Positions 20,678-32,916 of a stretch of 64,000 nucleotides of DNA are shown one piece after another; positions within the stretch are counted from its first letter, which is position 1; each line of letters starts with the position of its first letter. The stretch lies in contig JPHH03000005.1 of assembly GCA_000750105.3 (NCBI GenBank), positions 124,001 through 188,000 of the forward strand, given 5' to 3'. The position numbers were made by a program, and so were the translations under genes. The notes under the pieces are model-generated. The model ran no database searches. It was given only the letters and a program-made list of their open reading frames with translations, and was not told the origin of the DNA. The DNA is from Tolypocladium sp. Sup5 PDA-1. Its lineage: Eukaryota > Ascomycota > Sordariomycetes > Hypocreales > Ophiocordycipitaceae.

Positions 20678-20974
20678 AGTCTTGGATTTATCAACAACGA
20701 GTTTGTGGACATGGAGTCTGCTGTTGAGAAGACCTTTGAAGTCATCAACCCATCTGCCGAAGAGGTCATCTGCCAGGCATGCTGGGTGGCGGGATTAACG
20801 TTAGATGGTTACGAGGCGCGGCGTGATTCCGCAGCCATTGCAGTACAGGCGAAGCTGAAAACAATGAATGAGGACTACCGAGGCGAATCTACGAGTGAAG
20901 TAGAATCCGGGGCCCCGCGCGGTACCCAGATCGGACCCGAAGCCGGCTTGTGGGGACGGTACAGGGATAGTTGA
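20678..20974 (+). pseudogene. Aldehyde dehydrogenase N-terminal remnant
   Basis: The frame reads GFINNEFVD, then KTFEVINPSAEEVIC, which closely follows the beginning of fungal aldehyde dehydrogenases (FINNEFV...KTFETINP...EEVIC). There is no ATG before it; a TGA lies just upstream in the same frame. After about 35 conserved residues the similarity fades (a short DSAAIAVQAKLK piece may still match), and the frame stops at 20974. No catalytic Cys or Glu region is present downstream. It is therefore a truncated relic, positioned head-to-head with the amine oxidase whose aldehyde product the intact enzyme would have oxidised. Confidence 0.7.
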
Positions 20975-21806
20975 CATGTCTCAAGACGGGGAGAGACAGA
21001 GGGCGAAGTCACGGGCGGTCAATGTGAAAGTGAGCTATCAAATGGAACCTCGTCCATTTCCAAAAAGCCAAAAGTTAGGACTCATCTTGTTGAGAACCTA
21101 GAAACAGAAATGGGCGAGGTCAGCTACGCTGCTGAACGATATCGGCAGTTCCCCTTCCCCCACGAGGCGTCCTGGTTGGCCATGCTCCATCGTCTCCCTT
21201 GGGGGATCCTTGTCGCCGCAGACCCGGTGGCTGAGAGACACGGGCTGGCCCATTTCTCCCCTCACGACACGAGCTGCACACGAACTGCATCGAATTCCGC
21301 CCGTGTCCCCGTCCCGACCGTCTCAGCCATTTACTTCCTTGGGCAATAATTGGAGAAAGAGGAGGTGGTTCTGGACGCGACGACGACCGTGACACTCAGA
21401 TACCTGGAAACCTTGTACTACTCCGTACCCCGCATCTTGTGGTTGGGCACTGGACCCTAGTCTATCCAACCTCTCAGAAATTTGCCTATTTGGGAAAGGG
21501 TCTGGGCCCGACGCCCCTCCGTGTCTCGGTATCGAAGAGGCTTCGCCGCCACGTCAAAACTGTCCAGCAACCTCTACTTCTATATCAACGGTGCGGGATC
21601 ATCGTCCAGGCAGCGCTATGATAACCTATCAAGCCTCTTGTAATAGGGAGGCGTAGGGCGCAGCTATCGTGCCGCGTTCAGCTCCGAGTGAGCCGCCCTT
21701 CCCACAACACGGAACGGTTGTTGATGGGATACATATCAGGCCCATTGCCGCCACGGCCTAGTCATATTTCCGCAACTCTTTGTTCCTCAGCATACCCATC
21801 TACTCG
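20975..21806. other. Degenerated intergenic stretch
   Basis: I see no credible gene. It could contain eroded remains of the aldehyde dehydrogenase, but no recognisable motif remains. The last part is the promoter side of the permease. Confidence 0.4.
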
Positions 21807-23846
21807 ATGAAGATGACAGCTTCTGGAGCGACAACAACATCGAGCCATGGCGCTCTCCAGCAACGGTTTTCTACCTTGTCAACCGTGGCAATGGCCTTTG
21901 CCATCCTAAAGTATACTTCCGCCTCTACTTGATGTGCAACGGCTCTGATGCTGACATGACTTCAGTACTTGGATTGCTCTGGCCGGCTCCATCGGTCTCA
22001 TACTGCCTTCTGGTGGTTCCGTTGCGTTCCTCTACGGGTTCATCTTTTGCGTCCTGTGTTGTTTCTGCGTTGCAGCAAGTCTTGGCGAGCTCAGCGCTAT
22101 CTGGCCCACTGCCGGAGGGCAATATCATTTCGTCTTCGCACTCTGCACGGACAAGTGGAAGAAGCCTGCGGTTAGTTGATACCCTACCCCCTGTCTTCGA
22201 CTATGCTAATACGCAATATCATCGTAGAGCTTCGTAGTCGGATGGACCAACATCGCTGGCTGGCTGGTCGTGGTCACAGTGCAAGGCTATTTCGGTGGTA
22301 GGTGCATCGGTGTTTACTCACGGGTATCCATCGACATGGCTGATCTTGGACACAGCTCAATTCTTCTCTGCCGCTGCAGTCGTTGCTTCCAATGGGACGT
22401 ACGAAATCACCGCAGCAAAGACATACGGAATCTTCTTGGCAATTCTCACCTTCACAACGGCTGTGAACATCTGGGGAAATAGGTTATTGGGCAAATGGAA
22501 CGATGGAGCGCGTGAGTCAAGCAACGCATGCAGCTGGTCGCGATATCCAAACTGACCCAGTCACCCAGTATATTGGTCCATTTTGGGCGTCATCGTCATC
22601 AGCGTCGTTCTCCTCTCCATGTCTGAGAAGACAGACGCAGAATTCGTCTTCACAAGCTTCCAGAACCAGACAGGATGGCCAGATGGCATGTCCTGGATCC
22701 TGGGGCTCCTACAGTCGGCGCTCTCCCTCATCGGCTACGACGTTGTGTTGCACATGACGGAAGAAATGCCGAATCCGGCACGAGATAGTCCCCGAGCCAT
22801 GATTTACGCCATAGCTGTTGGGGGAGTCACGTAAGTTAAACAACATCATTCAGCAGACCATCCCATAGAGATTGCGCTGACTTATCATCCAGAGGTTCAC
22901 TCTTCATCCTTGTTATCCTCTTCTGCCTTACGGACCCCCAGGCAATACTGTCGACGGCGACTGGAATGCCCATTATCGAAATGGTTCTCCAAGCTACGAA
23001 AAGTCGAGCCGCCGCAACCATTCTGAGCTTGATGCTTGGCATCTGCTTCGTCAACGGATCTAGTGCCAGCATCACGAGCGCCAGCAGACTGCTTTTTGCC
23101 ATGGCTCGTGATCGTGGCATAGTCTTCCACGACTTCTTCTCCCACATCCAGCCTGGCTTGAACGTACCCGTACGAACCATTCTGTTCTGCTTCGTCTTCA
23201 ACGTCTGTTTCGGCCTCCTATACCTGGGTCCCACGGTGGCCTTTAGCGCATACGTTGCGTCGTGCACCATCTTCTTGGATATTTCCTATGCTTTCCCGAT
23301 AATTGTCCTTCTTATCCGTGGACGCAAGGCCCTTGCAGAGCACCAGACCGAAAGGACTCCCTTCAAGATGGGGAGAAGATGGGGCTTGGTCGTGAATATC
23401 ATTGCTACCTTTTATCTTGTTGTCACGTCGGTGGTAAGCCATTCCTATTTCTGTGTAACCGACCAGCCATGGATAACATCATTGAACAGTTCTTCTGTTT
23501 CCCTACGGCACTACCCGTTTCCGGGAGCGATATGAGTAAGCTCTTCTATCCCACCCTTGAGATTATTACTGTTGACTCACATTTTTGCAGATTACGTATC
23601 AGTTGTCCTGGGGATATTTGCAGTGCTCGTTGCGATGTACTGGTGGATATATGGCAAGACATTCCTGGGCCCGGTAAGGATACAACGTAGCGAAGTATTA
23701 GAGAACCAGTTTACTGATTATCTGTACTATAGGGATTTGATGTGATCGTGGCAGATAACCAAGATGCGACGACTGTCCATGTCCCTGCTCCGCCATCGAG
23801 CCAGGAAGATACATCGGAGAAGGGCACAGTAGTCCATCAGCAGTGA
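21807..23846 (+). CDS. APC-family amino-acid/amine (GABA/choline-type) permease
   Basis: Nine exons (21807-21910, 21966-22170, 22228-22297, 22356-22511, 22569-22830, 22893-23433, 23490-23535, 23591-23673, 23733-23846) give 526 aa. About twelve hydrophobic segments are present. Family motifs are FSTLSTVAMAFAILNTW, GSIGLILPSGGSVAFLYGF, LGELSAIWPTAGGQYHFV, the GYDVVLHMTEEMPNPARDSP loop and ASRLLFAMARDRGI. These match the yeast HNM1/UGA4-like APC transporters of amino acids, GABA or choline. The N-terminus is short, so an additional upstream exon cannot be excluded. The third intron could alternatively begin three bases earlier. Co-location with the amine oxidase suggests uptake of its amine substrate. 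Confidence 0.88.
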
Positions 23847-25331
23847 GTCGTACTGCAAATTTCTATCTATCTAGGCGGATGCAAGATATATCAGGACTCT
23901 AGCGTAATAAGGGTATTAAGTTAGTCGTTATTAAGGTGGCTTAAATAGTAATTTAGTAGATTACTTGGTAGGTTAATAATTTTTTATTCCCTTTTAGTCT
24001 GCTTTCTATTAGCTATTATTGCCGTTATTATACTTTCTTAGTTATTTACGAGCTATAATTAGGTCGTGACTAGCTTCTTTAGATTAATATCCATATACAC
24101 GAGCGGGAATATATAGCCCCTATTCCTCTCTATTATATCTTTTATATATAACAGGTCCTGCTATTACATATATTCGCGGATTAATTACCGCGCGGACTAT
24201 TTACCGCTAAAGAATTCGGTCGCGGACTAATTAGTAGGCAAAGATAATTGCGTAAGTAATCGCTATCTACTATAAATATGGCAAAGATGCCCGTTAATAT
24301 TCTTACGGGTCTATCTTTTATAGAGAAATTATAGTATTAATACGGGGGAATCCCGGGCTAATCCCGGGGAAACCCTGGGGAATTCTTCTTGGTATTCCCT
24401 TCCCCGTGGATTTCCGGTGAGAAATCCCGGTGAAGCTATGGTGAATTCCGTGGGATTTCTTAGGGAATTCACGGGGAATTCTTGCTAGTATATCCTTTTC
24501 CGTGGTTTCCCCTATTAGATTTCCCGGATAATTCTCCGGTAATATCCCGATATTCCCCTGAGAATTCCTAGGGAAATCTTTCCGTATTAAATGCTAGGGT
24601 AAAAAGGAGAAGACGACGTCCTCGTCGTAGGGGAAATGTGCGTAGCGTAATATAGGGGCAATATCGGGGAAGTATATATAGTAGTGAGAGAAATAAGGAA
24701 AGTAATAGGAAATTATAGAGAAATAACGGGGAATATTAAGGAGAGGGGTGCTTGCGGTCTTTGGTAGTCGAACACGAAAACTAGGCGACCCGCGTCCGGG
24801 CCTAGTTAGTTAGCAGCGCCGCTCTTGCTCAGGCTTGTATTACCCTTAATTAGTAATGCTTACCTTAAATCACCTTAACCTCCCCCCTCCCCTCCGATAG
24901 GATACCCTTTAACCTATTAACTATAGCCAACACTGCCTTGAGTTTGCACTATATTGCATTAACTTTATGCGACCTTCGCCATGGCTCAGGATCCAGTCGC
25001 CCGCGCCAGGGCCGAGGGGCTGAGGGCAGATTGGCTGGTGAGCCCGGTTTCTGGCAACACCCTTCATTCTCTCGACACCCCGGTGCCTGATGCTCGGCTT
25101 CTTCACTCTGATGGTTATGCGAGTCTCGAATTGCTCCTGTCGCCTCCGTAATGGGGCTGGGCGCCTCTGATCCTGCGTATATATGAGGCTTTGGCCGGCC
25201 GACCAGACATGATCCCGCCCTACTTCCTACCTGCTCGACTGATCACACCCAACTTCTTCTTCCCCTCTCGATTTTCTTGCGACGACGGTGCTTATATTTA
25301 CTTCACTCTGGTCGCAAAAGGCTCAGCAACA
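23847..25331. other. AT-rich, RIP-like repeat region
   Basis: From about 23880 to 24920 the sequence is AT-rich, with TTA/TAA-rich words and no open frames, as expected for RIP-mutated repeats. A GC-richer sub-tract at about 24340-24600 carries repeated degenerate palindromes (GGGAATCCC, GGGGAATTC, GGAAATCCC types). From about 24950 normal composition returns, leading into the recombinase-like gene. No gene is seen. Confidence 0.6.
24340..24600. repeat. Degenerate palindromic GGGAATTCCC-like array
   Basis: Variants of GGGAATCCC / GGGGAATTC / TTCCCCGTGG / GAATTCCTAGGGAAA follow one another at irregular spacing for about 260 bp inside the AT-rich tract. This may be a decayed satellite or the terminal structure of a mobile element. 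No coding capacity is seen. Confidence 0.5.
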
Positions 25332-28300
25332 ATGCCCCGGAAGAAGAGCGCCCAAGACTTCTTCCGCAAGGGAAGAGAGAAGGGCTCTGGCCAATGCACC
25401 GAGGGGATCGACGGTTCTATCGTCTTCAAGCAGCCCCAGGAGAAAACATTGAGAGAATACAAGCGAATGATCGGCCTCCGGAATCAGTGCGTCCCTTTCC
25501 GTCACCATAACCTCTGCTGTGGCCACACTGACACCCTAGTCCAGGTACGCGCAAGAACACGCTGACGACGATCCAAGCCCGTACGACCTAAAATCCTTGA
25601 AAGAATTCATGAAGGAGATTGCTCTCGGTATTGACGGCGCGGAAGATGATCCGAATCCAGGCGAAGGAACCGTCATGGTTTATTAGAAGCAGTTCATGGC
25701 CGGCTGGCGTCGAGAACACGATGCTATTCCTGGGAATACCACGCTCTCAGTAACGAATGTATGTCTTCCTGGCATGGGGGAAAACCCAGTCCATCCTTGT
25801 GACCGAATGGAGCTGACTGGTCGGGGCTAGTTCATCAAATACGAGTTACCCGAGATTCTCAGGCGCGAAAGCAACATCAAGTTGGTAAAAACCAAGCGAC
25901 CGAGGAGATTCGGCACGAAGAACCACTTTCTTCACCTCGGTCATCAGCTGTGGGGGAACGACTGGGTCGAGTACGAAAAGCCGGCGACAAGGGTGTACGA
26001 TTGGGCGGGCCTTATGGCTATTGTCTGTTCCTCCGCTCGCATCGGCGAGTACATTGAGTCCTCGTGCCGCGCAGGTTCTGGTCGCGGTTTGTACTATAAG
26101 GTAAGTACTTAGTAGCTGGCAATACGGTGATGAAGGCTGAATGAAGTCTCTTGTCTAGGACGTGAAGTTTGGCGTGTTCCGCAACGAACATGGCAACGCC
26201 GAATTTGCCATTCAACTCGTGCGAGATGCCAAGGGCATGACACATACCCCTGATAAAAGGTATGAAGACTTCGTCAGGCAGCTCGAGTCCCCGTTCTAAT
26301 AGGTTCGTTCCAGACCCGAGCATTCCCTCTACGAGGGGCTAGTACCTATGCCTCTCATCTGCAACGCCATGTTGCCGATACTGGCTATCCTTATTTCGGC
26401 AAAGGCTTTCAGTGGCTACGATACCATCGAAGATCTGCTCGCCCTTGAGCCATCAGAGGGCGAAATGATGCACTTGCAGTGGAGGGACAGCATTCTCGAC
26501 GAACCCTTTTTCAAAAGCATGTCCTCGAGACGTACCCGTGGAAGCATAGAGACGGCCGTCGCGGTCGGCAGAAGGCTTCGAGCACTTGGGTCTCGTGCCG
26601 GGTATGCCAACCCACCCACCATCCACGATTTCAGAGCGGAGGGACTGTATTGGATCAGTATGTATACCACTTCCCCTTCGTCCATCCTTGATCTACAACT
26701 TTGCTCATGCTCCCCTAGACCAGCTCTATTCCCTGGCCCAGAGAATGAAGCACGCGGGTCAGAAAGATCCGAGCACTTACGATAAGCACTACATGCCCAA
26801 CAATAGCGGTACAGACGGTCAGGGTAGCTATTTCGGCACAGAAGTGCGCAGCGTCGTCAATGACCTTTTCCGCGGCTTGACCGTGGCGCGAAACCCGCAT
26901 CTGCCACAGTCTCTTCCAGCAGAACAAAAGGAAGCTTTGAGGACCAGCCCTGAATTTGCGGCGATTGATGAAGAGCTCATGACACTGCGTGGGCGGGACG
27001 ACAAGAAGTCGGCTTCCCGCTGCAAGAAGCTTCATGGAGAGAAACGAAAGCTGGCGGACCAAAAACTCCGGAAATGGCAGAAGGATCAGCCATATCGACC
27101 TAGCACAACCACCGGGGACAAGGACCTCCCTTGCTACCACCGAGGCATATTCAATCGTGTTAGATTCCTTATGCCAGAACGGGACCGTCTCGCAGAGAGT
27201 CTTTTCGAGACCGACACTTTGCGAAGCCCGACCGGCCTCCAAGCACTCCGCGATATGATTGCTTTGTGCGAGACAAACACAGAAGTGAATTTTCGACCAG
27301 GTCTGGAGCCGAACCTGTGCCAATGCGGCAAGTCAACGCGCCGCCGGAAACTGCCCCAATCTGCTCGCGCCGCCAATGATCTGCAGTCCACCTATGATTG
27401 GAAACATGTCTACAGCTGTTTCAAAAACTCGCACAGCGGTTTTGCCGAGCTCTGCTTCCTGTGCAACGAGTGGGTGGTTGATGAACGTCAATGGAGTGAT
27501 CATTGCCGCTCTCATCTTGCTTGTCCGGAGACACTGCCAGTCTATTGCGACCCGCTCACTTACGGTGGAGTTTTGGCCACAGCCGGCTACTGCGTGCTCT
27601 GTATGGCGGACCCATCACTGGCGCCCGAAGTGCGACTCCGCCAATTCCTGGACAGAGGTTCATGGAGGGACCATGTCTACAGACACTACCAATTCTACGT
27701 CCAAAGTGTCGAGGATGGCAAGCCTACGCCGTGCCCTCATCCGAACAGCCGGTGTGATATCAAGTTTGACTCAGCGAAACAACTCGAATTCCATCTTTTG
27801 GACGTCCATTGTCCAGAATTCATCAAGGGAATCAAGCATACTGGAGGTGCTACAGGAGGACGAAGATGTGACATCTCCCAGGAAGAAACGACAGCTGAGT
27901 ATTGAGACATCTGCGGCAGAGATAAAGACCGAGCCCGAGTACTATTTCATCGACCAGACAATCGAAATCACGCGGCGCCATCCTTCAAAGATCACCTCCA
28001 CACCATTCATCCAAGGCTCCGTGTCTCCGATTCTCAATTGTCACGAAAACGCCTTGTCAGAAGACAAAGCTGCTCAAAGCATCGAAGCTCTCTCCAGTCA
28101 GCCTTTACTGATGTATGACGACAATCTGCAGGCGCCAACTGTTCCGACTGCACCCGAGATCCTGACCTACACCTCTCTACCGGAATTACTGGCGCCGTCG
28201 GAAGGCAAGGAGTCCACGCCTGACACAACTCGGAGCCCTGGGTCCGATGTTCCGCTGTTTGATATCTCCGAATTCATAACTTTCTCTCCTACGCCCGAAC

Positions 28301-28731
28301 CGGGACTGTCAGTGTCTCATTTAGCCGTCAACGACAGCAAGGAGATACCAGTTGATGATACAACGCTGACGACCTATAACGACTTATCTGACTTTCAAAA
28401 TACCGACTGGTTGTTATTGAACAATCTGAAAGAGTGGGATCCGGAGAATGACTACCCTCGTGCTGCTGTACAACTCTCTGATCCCGACACCTCGCTGGAT
28501 GAAAGGACGGTTGATACGGCCTCCGTTCTCCATCCGAAGTTCTCACCAGAGGCCCAGCCTGAGTCTTGCATCACGGTACAGCCAAGGACGAACAGACCAG
28601 TTCGCATCAAATTAAGGACCAAAGGGCAAGGCACAGCTGAAGAAGCCTTGGTGGGAGATGAGTCTGTTCGGACGAGGAAGACAAGGATCAAGATAATACG
28701 TTCTGGCACACGGAAAGCTACTAATAGTTAA
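25332..28731 (+). pseudogene. DUF3435 tyrosine-recombinase-like gene with C2H2 fingers, broken
   Basis: Exons 25332-25486, 25545-25758, 25831-26100, 26159-26259, 26314-26657 and 26719 onward join into a long protein. DUF3435 (PF11917) features are HLGHQLWGND, PLICNAMLPILAI and QRMKHAGQKDPSTYDKHY. Tyrosine-recombinase catalytic boxes can be picked out: an Arg in SSARIGEYIESS, HDFR for HxxR, and Tyr in DKHY. The GH before that Tyr is GQ here. Zinc-finger-like CFLCNEW...HCRSH and C-x5-C...HLLDVHC follow. A TAG at 25684 interrupts the frame inside VMVY-x-KQFMAGW (a TGG-to-TAG change is likely). Near 27812 the reading must shift by one base to continue into a Ser/Pro/acidic tail ending at 28731. 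DUF3435 proteins include the captain recombinases of Starship elements and related cryptons. Whether this is a captain or a dispersed relative is not settled. Confidence 0.75.
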
Positions 28732-28989
28732 GGGATATTACAGTAGCGATAGCGAGGCAGACGATTGGCGGCTGACAAGCTGCGTGATAAGGGGAGGGAC
28801 AGACGTCAGGATAGCGGCGAATCGTCATCATAAAGTATATAGCCCTTAACACATATCATGACACTCTTCTTTGCGAAACTCTGCAAATAGACTTACTGAA
28901 TCTGGCTCACGAAGAGTGCTCTTCGCCACACCTCGCACTTAGAAGACAGATCTTGGATTGCACTTGGCCTTTTTAGCGCAAGGCAAATC

Positions 28990-31800
28990 CCAGGGTCTTG
29001 CGGGAAGGTCCAGGTCTGGGCCTTCCGTGAAATGACCTTAGTCCGCTCACCTTGCGAATGGCTGGCCTACCCTATACAGTTACTCTACGACGTTGAGGTG
29101 TTGAGGCTGCGCAACCTAATTGATAGCTTCACTGATAGCGCCTCCGTTTTCAAAGCAGTCCGTTGGCTGAGGTCACCGGGTGCTTTCCAACCACCTCCTC
29201 TACAGGTAGACGATATAGTCTATGAGACGCAGCTAGACAAAGCCAACGCCTTACGACGGGCGACGCTCGAACGCCGTACCGCAGAAGATGATATAACAGA
29301 TCCGTGGATACCTATCGACACGGAAAGGACAATCCCTTTCACTCAGTATATCTCACAGGAAGAAGTCCGCGACGCTACCCTACGCACGGGAAATACTTCC
29401 CCGGGCTCCGATAATATCACGGTCAAAATGCTCTATGCCGTCTAGCACGCGATTGGATGTCTTGTCCACCGGCTATATGAGGGCTGCCTCACTACCGGCT
29501 ACCACCCGAAGCCATTTAGAGAAGCAGAAGTGGTCATGATCGCAAAGCCAGGACGGAGAGACCTCTCGACGCCCCGCGCTTGGCGGCCCATCTCCCTTCT
29601 ATCCTGCCTCGGCAAGGGCCTCGAACGGCTAATCGCGCGTCGCCTAGCATAGGCTTCTATCTACTACGGCGTACTATACCCGCAGTAAGCTAGAGCACTG
29701 CCGAAACGGTCCGCCGTCGACCTCGTTGCCGCCCTGATATACGATATCGAAGAGGCCTTCGCCCGTAAACAAGTCGCCACGTTAGTGACCATAGATATCT
29801 AAGGCGCTTTCGATATAGTTCTCCGCAATAGGCTTATCCTCCGGCTCCGAGAGCAGGGATAGCCTCTAAACCTTACTCGATAGGTTAGATCTTTTATACA
29901 CGACCGGTCGGCCCGCGTGCGCTACTAGGATATTACAATACCTTCATCACCCCTATAGTACGGCCTACCTCAAGGATCGCCGGTCTCGCTTATACTCTTC
30001 CTACTATACACGGAGCCGATCTACCGCCTAGGCAACTCAAAGGGACGCTTCGGCTATATAGACGACACTAGCATCTTATATATAGGCAAAACTCTAGATG
30101 AGACCGCTATTAAAGCTTCATACTACGTCCACGAACTCGTGACGTAGGGCGCGGCGAACGGGATAGCTTTCGACCCAAAGAAGACTAAAGTTATACACTT
30201 CTCCCGAACCACCCCTAAAGCCGCGCCGCCGGTCTTTCACGGCGATATAGAAAAGCGACCTAAACGTGGCATACGGTAGCTAGGTATCTGGCTAGATAGT
30301 ACGTTAACTTTCAAGATCTATATCGAGAAGTAGACGGCCAAAGCGCAAGCCGTGGCCTACTACCTTAGAGGATTAGCAAACACTAAATATAGCCCTCTCC
30401 CGAGCGCCGTGCAAAGAGCCGTCCGTGCCTACATCGAACCAGTGCTACTCTACGGAGCAGAGGTATAGTACCCCGGTATAACCTGCCCGCGATAGACATA
30501 GCCGACCAAGGAGGGTCTATCAAGGATACAATAACTCATACGGAGGATAAGCAAGTCGCTCAACGTATCTATGCGGGCTATTCTACTAGTCTAGAGGACG
30601 ACGCCTCTTAACGCCCTACACCGTGAGGCAGGCATACCACCGGTCCCGCAACTACTCGAGGCGCGTCGGATATGCTTCGCCGCCCGCCTTAAGTCTCTAG
30701 ACAAAGCCTACCCGCTTACGAAGCAAATAGTTCTGCCGAAAGCCCCTATCATACATAGGACGATTAAACGGAAGTACTAAGTACCGCGATAAAGCTTCCG
30801 AACTAGATTGCGGCGCGCCGACGAGCTATTTCCCAGTTGCGCGAGACCCGCCCTACTCCCACGCAGATTCTGCGACGGATAGCAATAGCCCCTTCAAACC
30901 GCCTCTAAAGACGAGTCGGCGGTAGAGTTCCGAGACTGGCTTCGGTTAGTGAGCCCATAGACCCCGGTCGTCTATTTGGATAGATCGCTCTCCTCGGAGG
31001 GAGCCGCCGGATATGGCTATATTATATATCGAAACGGACTCACCGTCCTAAGCGGTAGCGGCCGCCTCGGCCCTGCTAAGGTCTTCGATGCCGAAGCAAA
31101 AGGCGCTTTAGAGGGACTGCGTGCCGCTCTGAGCCTCCCCGACCCGGAACGAATTATCGTGTGCCTCGATAACCTCGCAGCCGCAACGTGCCTAAGAGGC
31201 ATACTATCCGACTCCTCCTAGGAAGTCTTCCTTGAATTCCAAGCTCTAGCCGCAGAACATAATGCCATAGAGGTCCACTAGATCCCCGGCTACACCAATA
31301 TCCAAGGCAACGAGTAGGCAGACGCCTTAGCAAAGGCAGGAACCTATTAACCCGAGCCTATAGGTGCTCTCCCGATACTAGTATATCTACGCAAGGCCGC
31401 TAGATAGTAGCCCAAAGACGTATTTAAAGCCTAGTGGGAAGCATCTATACCCGAATAGTATAGAGCCCTAGGCCTTAAGCCCACGACTGGCTGTCCGCCT
31501 AAACTCGCACTCTCCCGACCTCTGCTCCACTATCTACTCGCAGCCAGAACCCATCATGGGGACTTTGCTAACTACCACGAGAGATTCAACCACGACGACG
31601 CGCGTTTGACGTGCTCATATAGTCGACGAAAAGAACCTAAACATCTCTTCTATTGTAGGAAGATCCTGCCGCGGCATCGGATAAGGCTTGCACCCTCACC
31701 GACTACGGTAGTCAACCGTGCAATAGGCAGAGACTTCGACCAGTTCGTCAAGCTAGCGAAGGCGAGCTCCTTCTTCGGAACGGTTTGCCCTCGCCACTAG
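28990..31800 (+). mobile_element. Tad-like LINE (non-LTR retrotransposon), 5'-truncated and RIP-mutated
   Basis: One reading frame (starting in frame at 29032) can be followed to 31800 without a detectable indel. It shows the pre-RT region (TSPGSDNITVKML), RT motifs (AWRPISLLSCLGKGLER, DI-stop-GAFD, YGLPQGSPVS, GYIDDTSIL) and an RNase H domain (DAEAKGALEGLRAAL, the PGYTNIQGNE box). It ends FVKLAKASSFFGTVCP, typical of Tad-clade LINEs. About thirty stops break the frame, all TAG or TAA as far as I could read, often at positions expected to be Gln or Trp. The endonuclease domain and the first ORF are missing at the 5' side. The 3' untranslated part probably extends to about 32030. The 5' boundary is uncertain. 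Confidence 0.85.
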
Positions 31801-32916
31801 GCGACTGCACCTTTCCCTCTCCCTTCCTTTCCTTTGTCTGAACTCTTCTCTCGCCACGGCGAGGCGGAGGGTGTTGCACCACCCTTTGTCCGCCCGGGTC
31901 AGTTGAGGTTGCGCTTCGCAATCTCCGGCAACGGTCTCTTGCAGACCAATTAGAAAGACAGCATAGCTGTCGCGCCTGAACGTCCCGCTGACGGGCAACA
32001 GGCTCAACAAAGAGCGCCTTGGAGCCGATGAAATGCTGGATGTTGGTTTTGTTTACATTTTACGGCGGAGCAGATGACGCGGAGGGGTTCTCATTTCGCT
32101 TGGGCGTTTTGTGGGCTGCCCCACTACAACCTGTATCGATATAGTAGACTGTAGACTTCCAGTAGCTCAGCACGTCCTGTGCCCCCTCGCGGGGACCTGA
32201 GCGGCCTAACAGCCGCTGGACGGAAAATACACATACATACATATATATACATACATATAGGTGTTGAGGCTCCGATTCCCCTTCGAACAAGCACCAGTAG
32301 CCGGGTTGCCAATGACCAAGAGCGGACTTGGCGGCCACCAACGCATAGGCCCCCATAAGCCGCCTATGGACTGGCTACCGAGTTTCGCCTACGGGACGGT
32401 TACCCGAACCCCGCATAGTGGCTCGCAGGGAAGATTGTCCCTAACCCGGCGACATGAATGAGGGCAGGGATGGCGGTAGTGAAGGATGACGTCGAATCGG
32501 AGTGGTAGTGTTGACAGAAGCTACTATGAGTGTTCCTGCACTCATCCCTGTCATTCAAGCTATGCTGCAGCCCCAACTCGTTGGCGACGGAAGCTACCGG
32601 GTGCCTAAGAACTGGCTTTGTTGGTTAGTCTGTGGTTGGACGCCAAGAACCGGGCCGCGGGTATGTACATGCCTGGCTCTCGGCCTGCCGCAGGTACCCT
32701 TCCGCATATGTCGCAGTAATAGCATCCAGTGCCTGAAGAGTATATTCTTAGTGCAAGCCCAGCCTTCCCATCAGAGCCCTATTCGCGGTCGCTGAATACG
32801 AGGGCGAACCATATTTGGGGTGATATACATTCCAAGAATTGGCTTAAAGTAAGTGAATCGTTGGTTGAGAATGATTGACTTCTGCATTTTTGTCTATACT
32901 GTGCGCCTTTGAGAAC
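31801..32916. other. LINE 3' flank and intergenic DNA
   Basis: About 31801-32030 is probably the 3' untranslated part of the LINE. A short (ACAT)n-like microsatellite lies at 32228-32262. No gene is seen before the hypothetical gene at 32917. Confidence 0.4.

Noticed and set aside
25332..28731. Calling the DUF3435 gene an active Starship captain
   Set aside because: An in-frame stop, a frameshift and a GQ-for-GH change argue against activity, and no element boundaries or target-site duplication could be identified by eye.
29446..31605. Stop-codon reassignment (TAG read as an amino acid) in the LINE
   Set aside because: Neighbouring genes use TAG as a normal stop, and the pattern fits CpA-to-TpA mutation by RIP.
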